NCBI GenBank assembly: GCA_905480195.1
Contig: CAJQPN010000016.1
Location: forward strand, 22,198 to 86,197
Length of the DNA stretch: 64,000 nt
DNA from: an uncultured Acidimicrobiales bacterium
GTDB lineage: Bacteria > Actinomycetota > Acidimicrobiia > Acidimicrobiales > Aldehydirespiratoraceae
Direction: 5' to 3'
This document shows, in pieces, positions 40,717 through 49,448 of this stretch; within the stretch, counting starts at the first letter, position 1, and every line of letters begins with the position of its first letter. The position numbers and the translations under genes are program-made. The notes beneath the pieces are model-generated. The model had not been told where the DNA came from. It made no database searches and saw only the letters and a program-made list of their open reading frames with translations.

Positions 40717-42225
40717 ATGCAGATCCGTCCGACGTTCGACGAGTTCAAGGCACTGGCTGCCAGCCATCGAGTCGTTCCCGTGTGGTCCGAAGTCCTCGCA
40801 GATCTCACTACGCCGGTTGCGGCCTTCGCCCGTGTGGTCGGCGACGGTCAAGGCTTTCTGCTCGAGTCGGTCGAGAATGGCGACACCTGGAGCCGCTGGT
40901 CGTTCATCGGCCGCAATCCACAAGCCACAATCGTCTCCAGGGGCGGCGAACTCGACATCACCGGGGAGATCGGGATCGAGTTACCGACCGACCAGGGCAT
41001 GCTGATCGCGCTCGAGTCGCTGCTCGATCACTATCGATCGCCGGATATCGATGGTCTTCCGCCATTGCACGGAGGGCTGGTGGGCTATCTCGGCTACGAC
41101 GTCGTGCGTGAGGTTGAGCACCTACCCGAGGCTCCCATGGACGACCTCGGCTATCCCGACGCCGTTGTGTCAATGATCGGGGAACTCGCCGTCTATGACC
41201 ATTGGAAGAAGCGCGTCACGCTGATTGCGAATGTGTTCGTTGCCGACGACGCCAACCTCGAGGCTGCGTACGACGACGCTGTCGACCGCATCCGTCTTCT
41301 CGCTACCGACGGTGCCAAGCCACTAGACGAACCACTCATGGCACTACCCGAACCGGGTGATCCCCTTCCTGAGGTCACATCAAGCATGGGCGAGCGCGAG
41401 TATTGCGCGGCGGTGGAAGCGGCACGCGAGCTCATCTTCTCGGGAGACATCTTCCAAGTGGTGTTGTCACAGCGCTTCGACCTCGCCGTCGATGCAGACG
41501 CCTTCGACGTGTATCGAGCCCTCCGACAGGTCAATCCAAGTCCATACATGTATTTCCTCCGCCACAGCGACCTCGAGGTGGTTGGCGGGTCACCCGAACC
41601 GATGGTCCAACTCCTCGGGAACCGGGTGATCAGTAGGCCCATCGCCGGTACCCGAAAGCGCGGCGCTACCGAGGAGCAGGATCGAAAGATGGCAGCCGAA
41701 CTCATCGAACACCCCAAGGAGGTTGCTGAGCACGTCATGCTCGTCGACCTTGCTCGCAACGATGTCGGCCGGGTCGTTGAATTTGGGTCTTTACAAATTG
41801 ATGAGATGATGACGCTCGAGAAGTACAGCCACGTAATGCACCTCACGTCGCAGGTGTCAGGCGAGCTGCGGTCAGGCAAAACCGCAATCGACGTGCTGCG
41901 AGCGACGTTGCCTGCCGGCACACTGTCAGGGGCGCCGAAGGTCCGAGCGATGCAGATCATCGACGAACTCGAGCCGGTGAAACGTGGCCCCTACGGTGGG
42001 GTCGTCGGTTACCTCGACTTCTCCGGGAACATCGACACGGCCATCACGATTCGCACGATGCTCATCAGCGGAAATCGGGGATCGGTGCAAGCGGGGGCGG
42101 GTATCGTCGCCGATTCGGTGCCTGAGGATGAGCACCTCGAATGTCAGAACAAGTCCAAGGCGCTGTTGGCCGCGATCCCTGCGGCGCGCAAGATGACCGC
42201 TGCACGCCAGGAGGCGAAAGAATGA
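40717..42225 (+). CDS. trpE: Anthranilate synthase component I TrpE
   Basis: 502 residues, chorismate to anthranilate with ammonia from TrpG (not in the window). FLLESVENG near residue 45 contains the LLES tryptophan feedback site. Chorismate-binding segments NPSPYMYFLR, SRPIAGTRKRGA, HVMLVDLARNDVGRV and GTLSGAPKVRAM are intact. It follows hisI by 3 nt and overlaps ygfZ (ATGA). It is about 3.5 kb away from the trpC-F-B-A genes. Confidence 0.95.
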   Translation: MQIRPTFDEFKALAASHRVVPVWSEVLADLTTPVAAFARVVGDGQGFLLESVENGDTWSRWSFIGRNPQATIVSRGGELDITGEIGIELPTDQGMLIALESLLDHYRSPDIDGLPPLHGGLVGYLGYDVVREVEHLPEAPMDDLGYPDAVVSMIGELAVYDHWKKRVTLIANVFVADDANLEAAYDDAVDRIRLLATDGAKPLDEPLMALPEPGDPLPEVTSSMGEREYCAAVEAARELIFSGDIFQVVLSQRFDLAVDADAFDVYRALRQVNPSPYMYFLRHSDLEVVGGSPEPMVQLLGNRVISRPIAGTRKRGATEEQDRKMAAELIEHPKEVAEHVMLVDLARNDVGRVVEFGSLQIDEMMTLEKYSHVMHLTSQVSGELRSGKTAIDVLRATLPAGTLSGAPKVRAMQIIDELEPVKRGPYGGVVGYLDFSGNIDTAITIRTMLISGNRGSVQAGAGIVADSVPEDEHLECQNKSKALLAAIPAARKMTAARQEAKE

Positions 42226-42917
42226 CCGCACGCGACACCGTCAGAATCCACGGCTCTGATGCGGCCGCCTACCTCCAGGGGCAGATTTCCCAAGATGTCG
42301 ATTCTCTCGCCACGGGCGATACGGCGTGGTCGCTCATCCTTGAGCCCAACGGCAAGGTCTCGTCATGGTTCCGGATCCACCGGCTCGACCGCAACGACTT
42401 CCTGCTCGACATCGACGCTGGTCACGCCGACTCGCTCGTCGCCCGTCTCGAACGCTTCAAGCTTCGCACCGATGCCGTGATCGAGTTCGTCGACACGCCG
42501 ATTCCTGCTCCTGTCACTTGGCCGGGTACCGATGATCCCTTCGACGAAAAGCAGCGCATCCGAGCCGGCATGCCCCGGATGGGAGCCGAACTCACGCCGG
42601 ACACGATTCCCGGCGAGGCTGGTCAGCGTCTCCTCGATGTCAGTGTCAGTTTCACGAAGGGCTGCTACACCGGCCAGGAACTCGTGGCCCGTATCGACAG
42701 TCGTGGTGGCAACGTGCCCCGCCCGATTCGAGTCCTCGTCGCAGACGGGCCGCTCGAAGTAGGAGCGGTGGTTACAGCGGACGGGGACGACGTCGGCCAG
42801 GTCACGTCTGCGTGCGGTGAGGTTGCGCTCGCACCGCTCATGCGAAAGGTCGAGATCGGCGACGCCGTCTCGGTCAGCGGTGTCCCGGCAATAGTCAGCG
42901 AGCCAGCTGGAAGCTGA
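42222..42917 (+). CDS. ygfZ: YgfZ-like folate-binding iron-sulfur repair protein
   Basis: 231 residues, GcvT-related fold. The diagnostic motif KGCYTGQE is at about residues 146-153, and ARIDSRGGNVPR follows. YgfZ proteins support assembly or repair of certain 4Fe-4S enzymes such as radical SAM enzymes, in a folate-dependent way. It is shorter than E. coli YgfZ (326 residues). Translationally coupled to trpE; its 3' end overlaps the convergent histidine-kinase gene by 23 bp. Confidence 0.88.
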   Translation: MTARDTVRIHGSDAAAYLQGQISQDVDSLATGDTAWSLILEPNGKVSSWFRIHRLDRNDFLLDIDAGHADSLVARLERFKLRTDAVIEFVDTPIPAPVTWPGTDDPFDEKQRIRAGMPRMGAELTPDTIPGEAGQRLLDVSVSFTKGCYTGQELVARIDSRGGNVPRPIRVLVADGPLEVGAVVTADGDDVGQVTSACGEVALAPLMRKVEIGDAVSVSGVPAIVSEPAGS

Positions 42918-44262
42918 TCACGAACTCGGCGCCACCCATTGCTGAGCGACGAGCAGCGACCGATCCTCCCATCCGTTCTGTCAGATCCCGCACGATCGCA
43001 AGGCCGAGTCCGGCTCCCGACTCCTTGATCGCCGGATTTGCAGCCGCGGTGTAGAGCCGCTCGAAGACGTGCGGGAGGTCTTCGTCCTCGATCCCAACCC
43101 CGTCATCGCCGATGGCGAGATGGGCATGGCCCGCTCCGCTCCACAAGGTGAGAGACACCGTTCGTGACGCATAGCGGAGTGCGTTACTTACGAGGTTGGT
43201 GACGATCTGCGCGAATCGATCGGGGTCCACATCGATCGCGATGGTGTGGTCGGGTAACCGGGCGATGAGCTCGAGCCCACGGTTCAACGCGTCGGGCTGG
43301 AGCGCGTCGGTGACCGATTGGATCGTCGATCGTGGGTCGATGACGTCGTGGTGCAGGGGAAATTCTGTGCTCTCCAGCCGGGCGAGGAGCAGCAGATCGC
43401 CCACGAGTCGCTCCAGGCGGTTCGCTTCGTGCTCGATGATCTCGCCGACGCGTGCGGGATGGTCGACGGTGCCGTCGGTCAGCGCCTCGGCATAGCCTCT
43501 GATTGAGGTCAGGGGTGTGCGCAGATCATGACTGACCGACATGAGGAACTGTCGTTCGAGCGCATTGGCTCGCTGCAGGCTGTCGGCCATCTGATTGATT
43601 GACGTCATCAGCTCTCCGACCTCGTCCCCCACGTCGGCGGCCTCTGCAGGGATTCGGGCGGTCAACGCACCTTGCGCAAGTTGTCTGGTGACATCGCGGG
43701 CGTGGCGGATCGGTTCGGTCAGACGGCGGGAGAGGCGGACCGTAACCAGAACTGCGATACCGATTGTCGTGACCGACGCGATGAGAAACCATCGAAATGC
43801 AGGAGGCAGGGTCGGGTTTGCATCAGCGGTCATGACGAGTAGCTGTGGGACCCCCTGGCGGTTCATGCTGCTCCGAGCCGCCCAGATCAGCTCGCCCTCA
43901 TTACCGCTGATCGTCTCGCCGACCCGGAGCGACGCCAGATTGAGATCTTCTGGCGTCAGCCCCTCGGGGAGTACGCCAATCGGATCACCAGTAGGGGGCA
44001 GGACGAGCAAACCGATGCCCTCGACCGCTATCGACGACGCCATCCTCCGGAGTCGCTCTCGGAGTGTCTCTTGGTTGTCGCTGGCGGTCCGCGGGATGGT
44101 CAACTCGCTGAGCAGTTCGCCGATGGCCTCGACCTGCTCTCGCAGATCTTGTTCAGCGTCCTTACGACTGGCGACGCTTGTCAGCACGATCGTCCCTACC
44201 CCGGCGAGGAACAGAGCGGCTACGACGAGACCGACGATGGCGATGGCGAGTCGACGGCGCAT
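42895..44262 (-). CDS. Sensor histidine kinase (HAMP-HisKA-HATPase)
   Basis: 455 residues. Two membrane helices (about 9-31 and 152-175) frame a roughly 120-residue extracytoplasmic sensor. A HAMP domain (LSRRLTEPIRHARDV) is followed by the HisKA phospho-acceptor SVSHDLRTPLTSIRGYAEAL (His about 245) and the HATPase boxes NLVSNALRYA, DDGVGIEDEDL and GAGLGLAIV. The gene begins 1 nt after the response-regulator stop, so both form a two-component pair. The ligand is unknown. Confidence 0.95.
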   Translation of the reverse strand: MRRRLAIAIVGLVVAALFLAGVGTIVLTSVASRKDAEQDLREQVEAIGELLSELTIPRTASDNQETLRERLRRMASSIAVEGIGLLVLPPTGDPIGVLPEGLTPEDLNLASLRVGETISGNEGELIWAARSSMNRQGVPQLLVMTADANPTLPPAFRWFLIASVTTIGIAVLVTVRLSRRLTEPIRHARDVTRQLAQGALTARIPAEAADVGDEVGELMTSINQMADSLQRANALERQFLMSVSHDLRTPLTSIRGYAEALTDGTVDHPARVGEIIEHEANRLERLVGDLLLLARLESTEFPLHHDVIDPRSTIQSVTDALQPDALNRGLELIARLPDHTIAIDVDPDRFAQIVTNLVSNALRYASRTVSLTLWSGAGHAHLAIGDDGVGIEDEDLPHVFERLYTAAANPAIKESGAGLGLAIVRDLTERMGGSVAARRSAMGGAEFVISFQLAR

Positions 44263-44263
44263 A

Positions 44264-44974
44264 TCAGTCGAGCCGGTACCCGACGCCCCACACGGTCTCG
44301 AGCACGAGGCCGTCGCCGAGCTTCTTGCGGAGCTGGCGAACGTGGACGTCGACGGTGCGATCGTCACCGATCCAGCCGTCGCCCCACACGCCATCGAGCA
44401 GCTGACGTCGGGAGAGCGCAAGCCCACGGTTTCTGCTCAGATGAAGGAGTAAGTCGAACTCGCGGGCGGCAAGCGCAACCGCTGCACCCCCGACCGTTAC
44501 CTCCCGCCGTGCCGAGTCGACGATGATTTCGGCGCCGAGCTCGATCGGCGCGGGGCGCTGGTTACCCGCCCTCGTTGCGGAAGCGTCGGCGCGCCGCAGG
44601 ATTGCCTTCACCCGAGCGACGAGCTCGCGAGGACTGAACGGCTTCGTGACGTAGTCGTCAGCGCCGAGCTCGAGCCCAAGGACACGATCGACCTCGTCAT
44701 CGCGGGCGGTGAGAAGGATAATCGGGACGTCTGATTCGGCACGGATGCTGCGACAGACGTCCAGCCCATCGAGCTCGCCGGGAAGGCCGATGTCGAGCAG
44801 AATGAGCTTCGGTCGCCGGAGGGCGACGATCTCCAGCGCTTGCTCGCCGGTCGAGGCCTGATAGGGCCGATAGCCGTCACGCCGGAGATAGAGCTCAACC
44901 AGGTCGGCGATGTTTGGATCGTCCTCGACGATCACGATGACGGCTTCTTCGCTCACACCGACATCTTCGCTCAC
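44264..44974 (-). CDS. OmpR-family response regulator
   Basis: 236 residues. The receiver has acidic pocket EDD, phospho-acceptor Asp61 in LILLDIGLPG, Thr in LLTARDDE and Lys in YVTKPFSP. The C-terminal winged helix (about 135-236) ends VDVHVRQLRKKLGDG...VWGVGYRLD. GTG at 44974 is used; a second GTG at 44956 sits in an 11-nt direct duplication of the start region (TCTTCGCTCAC on the plus strand) and cannot be excluded. It is divergent from the J-domain gene across a repeat-rich promoter region. Confidence 0.94.
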   Translation of the reverse strand: MSEDVGVSEEAVIVIVEDDPNIADLVELYLRRDGYRPYQASTGEQALEIVALRRPKLILLDIGLPGELDGLDVCRSIRAESDVPIILLTARDDEVDRVLGLELGADDYVTKPFSPRELVARVKAILRRADASATRAGNQRPAPIELGAEIIVDSARREVTVGGAAVALAAREFDLLLHLSRNRGLALSRRQLLDGVWGDGWIGDDRTVDVHVRQLRKKLGDGLVLETVWGVGYRLD

Positions 44975-44984
44975 AGGTGTTAGA

Positions 44985-45017
44985 GAACCGTGAACAAGTA
45001 CGGTTCGATCCGTGAAC
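44985..45017. promoter_or_regulatory. Repeat-rich operator between response regulator and J-domain gene
   Basis: CCGTGAAC occurs twice as a direct repeat (44988-44995 and 45010-45017), 22 bp apart, about two helical turns. GAACCGT (44985-44991) and ACGGTTC (45000-45006) also form an inverted repeat. OmpR-type regulators bind such direct repeats, so autoregulation and control of the divergent gene are plausible. The -10 for the J-domain gene lies inside it. Confidence 0.45.
44999..45004 (+). promoter_or_regulatory. -10 element TACGGT of the J-domain gene
   Basis: TACGGT is followed by 7 nt and the GTG at 45012, fitting a leaderless transcript. It lies within the operator-like repeats. Confidence 0.5.
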
Positions 45018-45578
45018 GGCCAAGGCTCCAAGCACTACCAGGTTCTCGGCGTTGCGCCGGAGGCATCGATGGCGGAGATCAAGCGGGCCTATCTCTCCGC
45101 TGCCCGAAGCGCGCATCCTGACCTCCACAACGAATCGGAGTCATCTCGTCGCCTTGCCGAGGACCGCATGCGCCGGATCAACGAGGCGTGGGCAGTTCTC
45201 GGCGATCCCGACGAACGGTCTGCGTACGACCGGCAGCGTCTTAGAGATCTGCCGCCACAACCTGGTCCTCGACACCATCGGCGTCACCACAGCCGAGAGA
45301 CGTTTCGCCCCTTTGACGACGGCCCCGCCGAAGAGTTCGATGAGGCTGATGATCGGCCGATCACCGACAGCGCGCTTCCGAGGTGGCTTGCGGTTGCGCC
45401 GGCCGTGCTGTTGATCGGCGGTTTCTCCTCGATCGTCTTTGGAGCGATCCTCGGCGCCGGTCGTGTGATCAGCCTCGGTGTCGTATCGATCGTTGTTGCA
45501 GGCTTGCTCCTTTTGGTCGCAGCGCCGATCGTTGCGCTCGGCCGAGCGGTTCGGGGCGAGCGACGGATTGGGGCCTGA
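45012..45578 (+). CDS. J-domain protein with C-terminal membrane hairpin
   Basis: 188 residues. The N-terminal J domain (about 7-72) has the HPD motif at residues 35-37, so it should stimulate an Hsp70 ATPase. A His/Arg/Pro-rich acidic linker (about 80-120) leads to two membrane helices (about 126-148 and 152-172). There is no DnaJ Gly/Phe region or zinc centre, so this is a specialised membrane-tethered co-chaperone. It is transcribed divergently from the two-component pair. Confidence 0.88.
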   Translation: MNGQGSKHYQVLGVAPEASMAEIKRAYLSAARSAHPDLHNESESSRRLAEDRMRRINEAWAVLGDPDERSAYDRQRLRDLPPQPGPRHHRRHHSRETFRPFDDGPAEEFDEADDRPITDSALPRWLAVAPAVLLIGGFSSIVFGAILGAGRVISLGVVSIVVAGLLLLVAAPIVALGRAVRGERRIGA

Positions 45579-45603
45579 TTCGCGCGAGCGGTACAGCGAG
45601 CCC

Positions 45604-45609
45604 TAGCCT
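45604..45609 (+). promoter_or_regulatory. -10 element TAGCCT of the ABM-trpC transcript
   Basis: TAGCCT is followed by 7 nt and the ATG at 45617, implying a leaderless mRNA that continues into trpC. Confidence 0.5.
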
Positions 45610-45616
45610 TCGGGCC

Positions 45617-45922
45617 ATGTCGAAAACTGCGATGATTGCGAAACTTCCTCTGAAAGAAGGCGCTCGTGAAGCCTTCCTCGCCGCCTTCGAGGCGATGAAT
45701 TCCCAGGTCGCACAGGAGGCGGGAACCGAGATCTATATCCTCCACTTCGACCGCAAAGACGACAACGTCGCCTACATCTACGAGCTCTACCGTGACGTCG
45801 ACTCGCTTAGGCACCATGGCGGTACCGACGCCATGAAGGATTTCCAGGGCGAGATCGGTGACTTGCTCGGTGGCCTGCCGGAGCTGATCAGCCTCACCCC
45901 GGCCACCGGAAAAGGACTCTGA
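45617..45922 (+). CDS. ABM-fold (antibiotic biosynthesis monooxygenase-like) protein
   Basis: 101 residues. The alpha/beta ferredoxin-like ABM fold is suggested by AMIAKLPLKEGAREAFLAAFEAM, EIYILHFDRKDDN and YIYELYRDVDSLRHHG. Members include quinol oxygenases and heme-degrading enzymes, and many are uncharacterised. Its TGA is in the same reading frame as trpC, which begins 3 nt later, so the two are tightly coupled. The ATG at 45617 is supported by the -10 at 7 nt. Confidence 0.8.
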   Translation: MSKTAMIAKLPLKEGAREAFLAAFEAMNSQVAQEAGTEIYILHFDRKDDNVAYIYELYRDVDSLRHHGGTDAMKDFQGEIGDLLGGLPELISLTPATGKGL

Positions 45923-45925
45923 ATC

Positions 45926-46711
45926 CTGCCCGAGACGTACCTCGATCGCATCCTCGAGACACACCGAACGGCGGCCAGAGCCGACGCTCGGTCCCTCGAC
46001 ATCCTCCTCGAGGAGGTTGCGGGACTCGAACCGACTCGCGGCTTTCGGACGTCGCTCATGGGCGCGACCGGTGGGGTCGCAGTCATCGGTGAGGTCAAGC
46101 GGCGCTCACCGTCGAAGGGAGACCTGCTCGCCGATCTCGACCCGGAAGCGCTCGCCCGCGAGTATGAAGTTGGGGGAGCAAGTTGTCTTTCCGTGCTGAC
46201 CGATGAGGCCTGGTTCGGTGGATCGATCGCTGACCTGCAGTCGGCACGCAGGGCCACCCTGCTGCCAGTCATTCGCAAAGACTTCACCGTCGATCCTCGC
46301 GATGTGGTCGATGCCCGCATCATGGGGGCGGATTGTGTGCTGCTGATCGCTGCAGCGCTCGATGATGCGGAGCTCCGCGATTTCCATACCCTCGCCGAGG
46401 AGGTCGGCCTCGATGCGCTTATCGAAATCCACGATGAAGCTGAACTCGGGCGGGCACTTGCGGTCAACGGTGATCTCATCGGCGTCAACCAGCGCGACCT
46501 CGTGACGTTTCAGGTCGATCAGCAGCGGGCGCTGCGATTGGCGCCGCAGATACCATCGGGCGTCGTGCGGGTCGCAGAGTCGGGTGTGCGAGATGCGGGC
46601 GACGCTGCACGGCTCGCTGGCGCCGGCTATCACGCCTTGCTGGTCGGCGAGACGCTTGTGACCAGCAACGACCCTGCTCGAGAGATCCGCCGCCTTCGCG
46701 GGCTGGAATGA
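45926..46711 (+). CDS. trpC: Indole-3-glycerol phosphate synthase TrpC, probable CTG start
   Basis: About 261 residues if translation starts at CTG 45926. The N-terminal segment TYLDRILETHRTAARADARS is clear TrpC sequence and is needed for a complete barrel with helix alpha-0. Yet no ATG, GTG or TTG exists in frame between the preceding in-frame TGA (45920) and ATG 46058. AAAGGA (45911-45916) lies 9 nt before CTG 45926 and 6 nt before ATC 45923. Catalytic parts are intact: VIGEVKRRSPSKG, VIRKDFTVD, IGVNQRDL and VAESGV. It closes the ring to make indole-3-glycerol phosphate. Confidence 0.88.
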   Translation: MPETYLDRILETHRTAARADARSLDILLEEVAGLEPTRGFRTSLMGATGGVAVIGEVKRRSPSKGDLLADLDPEALAREYEVGGASCLSVLTDEAWFGGSIADLQSARRATLLPVIRKDFTVDPRDVVDARIMGADCVLLIAAALDDAELRDFHTLAEEVGLDALIEIHDEAELGRALAVNGDLIGVNQRDLVTFQVDQQRALRLAPQIPSGVVRVAESGVRDAGDAARLAGAGYHALLVGETLVTSNDPAREIRRLRGLE

Positions 46712-46759
46712 CAACTGCCCTTGCATCGCAAACCTGAGCCCAAGGCAGCTGACTCCGGG

Positions 46760-46765
46760 TAGCGT
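46760..46765 (+). promoter_or_regulatory. -10 element TAGCGT of trpF-B-A
   Basis: TAGCGT is followed by 7 nt and GTG 46773. It gives trpF-trpB-trpA their own leaderless promoter in the 61-bp gap after trpC. Confidence 0.5.
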
Positions 46766-46772
46766 CATCGAC

Positions 46773-47459
46773 GTGTTCGTGAAGATCTGTGGCTTGACTA
46801 CTGAGGAGGATGCTCTTCTTGCGGTAGCCCTCGGCGCCGATGCGCTGGGATTCAACTTCGTCAACGGATCTCCGCGTCAGATTGCCCCCGATAAGGCGCG
46901 TGAAATCGCTCGTCGACTCCCTCCCGAGACGCTGACCGTCGGGATCTTTCGCGACGAAGTGCCGGGCCGAGTCGTCGAACTGACGCAACGAGCCGGGCTC
47001 CGTGCCGCCCAACTCCACGGCAACGAGTCTGCCGAACAGACCCGTCACGTGCGGTCGCTCGTGCCCATCGTGATCAAGGCCTTCCCTGCCGGACACCCGG
47101 GACTCGCCACCATCGATGACTACGGCGCCGACATCGTAATGATCGATGGAGCTGAACCCGGTAGCGGCGAGGTCTTCGACTGGAGCCTCGCCGAAGGTGC
47201 GCCGACCGCAGGCCACCGGGTGGTGCTGGCCGGTGGACTTCATGTCGGCAATGTCGACGATGCAATCGAGCGGGTACAACCCTGGGGTGTTGACGTTGCT
47301 ACCGGAGTGGAATCGGCACCGGGACAGAAAGATGCGGTGAAGATGCGGGAGTTCATTGCGAAGGCAAAGGCGGCGGGCGATCGGCTGCCTCCAGCCGATG
47401 CCGATACGTCGTATCCATCTCGCGGTCCCTACAACTGGGAAGAAGATTTCTTGACATGA
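46773..47459 (+). CDS. trpF: Phosphoribosylanthranilate isomerase TrpF
   Basis: 228 residues, TIM barrel. The catalytic Cys is in [13 protein letters not shown] (about 3-15) and the catalytic Asp in [27 protein letters not shown] and [16 protein letters not shown] complete the phosphate site. A C-terminal tail of about 25 residues (ending YNWEEDFLT) extends beyond the usual end. The presence of TrpF removes the need for a bifunctional PriA. ATGA overlap with trpB. Confidence 0.94.
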   Translation: MFVKICGLTTEEDALLAVALGADALGFNFVNGSPRQIAPDKAREIARRLPPETLTVGIFRDEVPGRVVELTQRAGLRAAQLHGNESAEQTRHVRSLVPIVIKAFPAGHPGLATIDDYGADIVMIDGAEPGSGEVFDWSLAEGAPTAGHRVVLAGGLHVGNVDDAIERVQPWGVDVATGVESAPGQKDAVKMREFIAKAKAAGDRLPPADADTSYPSRGPYNWEEDFLT

Positions 47460-48610
47460 CCATGGCCGATCCAACCACACAAGGTCGTTTCGGCGATTTC
47501 GGCGGGATGTACGTCCCCGAGACCCTCGTACCTGCGTGTATTGAGCTCGACAAGGCGTTTCGCTCGGCATGGGCAGATCCGTCATTTCGCTCTGAGCTCG
47601 ATCACCTTCTGAAAACCTACGCGGGCCGACCCTCCCCGGTGACCGAGTGCGTCAACCTCAGCGAGAAGCTCGGATGCCGGATCTTGCTGAAGCGAGAAGA
47701 CCTCAACCACACGGGTAGTCACAAGATCAACAACGTCCTCGGCCAGGCGCTCCTCGCAAAGCGAATGGGAAAGACGCGCCTCGTCGCCGAGACCGGCGCT
47801 GGCCAGCACGGCGTTGCCACGGCAACCGCAGCCGCACTGTTCGACATGGAGTGCGTCGTCTACATGGGCACCGTCGATATCGAGCGTCAGAAGCTCAACG
47901 TCTTCCGGATGAAGCTGCTCGGTTCTGAAGTCGTTGCGGCCGAAAGCGGATCACAGACGCTCAAGGATGCCGTCAACGAGGCCATGCGGTACTGGGTATC
48001 GGCGGTGGAAGACACCCACTACTGCCTGGGCTCTGTGATGGGGCCGCACCCGTATCCCTGGATGGTGCGCGAGTTCCATCGGGTCATCGGTGACGAAGCC
48101 CGCGAGCAGTGCCAGGAACTCCTCGGTGGTGCCCCTGACGTCGTGGTGGCTTGTGTGGGTGGCGGGTCGAACGCCGCTGGCATTTTCGCTGGTTTTGCTG
48201 ACACTGACGCAGTCCTCGTCGGGGCCGAGCCGGCTGGCGGCGCAGCAGTCGGCCGAGCCGTTCCCGGGATCGTTCACGGCTCCAAGAGCTATCTGATGCA
48301 GGACGAATGGGGGCAGGTGCTCGAGGCGGAGTCGATCTCTGCCGGACTCGACTACCCGGGTATCGGCCCGGAACACGCGCACCTCGCAGCGACCGGTCGC
48401 GCACGCTATGAACCAGTCACCGACGCTGAGGTCATCGATGCATTCCAACTCCTGTCGCGCACGGAGGGCATCATTCCGGCGCTTGAGTCAGCGCACGCGA
48501 TTGCGTGGATTGCGAACGCGCGCGACGAATTCCAGGGCAAGTCCGTGCTCATCAACCTCAGTGGTCGTGGTGACAAGGATGTGAATCAGATGATGGACAT
48601 CCTGCAGTGA
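47456..48610 (+). CDS. trpB: Tryptophan synthase beta chain TrpB
   Basis: 384 residues, TrpB1 type. The PLP Lys is in [16 protein letters not shown] (about residue 84); [32 protein letters not shown] and LSGRGDKDV are the usual cofactor loops. It condenses indole and serine, with indole channelled from TrpA. It is coupled to trpF and trpA by 4-bp overlaps. Confidence 0.96.
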   Translation: MTMADPTTQGRFGDFGGMYVPETLVPACIELDKAFRSAWADPSFRSELDHLLKTYAGRPSPVTECVNLSEKLGCRILLKREDLNHTGSHKINNVLGQALLAKRMGKTRLVAETGAGQHGVATATAAALFDMECVVYMGTVDIERQKLNVFRMKLLGSEVVAAESGSQTLKDAVNEAMRYWVSAVEDTHYCLGSVMGPHPYPWMVREFHRVIGDEAREQCQELLGGAPDVVVACVGGGSNAAGIFAGFADTDAVLVGAEPAGGAAVGRAVPGIVHGSKSYLMQDEWGQVLEAESISAGLDYPGIGPEHAHLAATGRARYEPVTDAEVIDAFQLLSRTEGIIPALESAHAIAWIANARDEFQGKSVLINLSGRGDKDVNQMMDILQ

Positions 48611-49383
48611 CAGGTGCCATCGAGACGGCGCTCCGTGCCCGTCGCAACGATGGCGGCAAGTGCCTCGTGCCCTACCTGACGGGTGGTCTGGGTGATGACT
48701 GGCTTGAGACCGTCATGGCTGTTGCCGACGCAGGCGCCGACGCAATCGAGATTGGTGTGCCGTTCAGCGACCCGGTCATGGACGGCCCGACAATCCAAGA
48801 GGCCAATGACCGGTCGCTGGGGGCGGGCACGACCCCGCAGATGATTCTCGATGCGCTCCGAGACGCCGACATCGGCGTTCCGACTGCGGTCATGACGTAT
48901 GCGAACGTGGTGTATCGCATGGGCTGGGAACGGTTCATGAACGAACTCAGCGCCACGGGAGTGAGCGGTTGCATCCTCCCTGACATCCCACTCGAGGAGG
49001 CCGACGACTGGACACGTGCAGCCGACCACGCGGGGGTCGAGACCGTAATGTTCGCAGCGCCAACTTCTCCTGATGAACGTTTGCCGCGCATCGCTGAACG
49101 GGCTGGCGGCTTCGTCTACGCCGTTGGACTCCTTGGTATCACCGGCGTGCGGGCCAACCTCGCGTCGTCTGCGCTCGAGATCGCCGGTCGAGTGAAAGCC
49201 ATCACCGACAAGCCGGTCTTGGTTGGTGTCGGCGTTGGTACACCTGCGCAGGCGGTCGAGGTCAGCGCAGTCGCGGATGGCGTAGTCGTCGGTTCGGCAA
49301 TCGTCCAGCGCATGCTCGATGGGGCTGGTCCGGAAGGTGTCGCCGAACTGGTGAATGAGTTCCGCGTCGCGCTCGATGCCTGA
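48607..49383 (+). CDS. trpA: Tryptophan synthase alpha chain TrpA
   Basis: 258 residues, TIM barrel cleaving indole-3-glycerol phosphate. The catalytic Glu is in [16 protein letters not shown] together with the conserved Asp; [15 protein letters not shown] and [14 protein letters not shown] follow. The GTG start overlaps the trpB stop (GTGA). Last gene of the trp run. Confidence 0.95.
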   Translation: MTGAIETALRARRNDGGKCLVPYLTGGLGDDWLETVMAVADAGADAIEIGVPFSDPVMDGPTIQEANDRSLGAGTTPQMILDALRDADIGVPTAVMTYANVVYRMGWERFMNELSATGVSGCILPDIPLEEADDWTRAADHAGVETVMFAAPTSPDERLPRIAERAGGFVYAVGLLGITGVRANLASSALEIAGRVKAITDKPVLVGVGVGTPAQAVEVSAVADGVVVGSAIVQRMLDGAGPEGVAELVNEFRVALDA

Positions 49384-49448
49384 CACGCAGCACACCCCTC
49401 GGTCTGCCAGCATGGAGACATGGAGAGGCCGAACGTGATCGCTGTGCT

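Noticed and set aside
40717..42225. A trp leader-peptide attenuator upstream of trpE
   Set aside because: trpE begins 3 nt after hisI, and hisI itself appears leaderless, so there is no space for a leader peptide.
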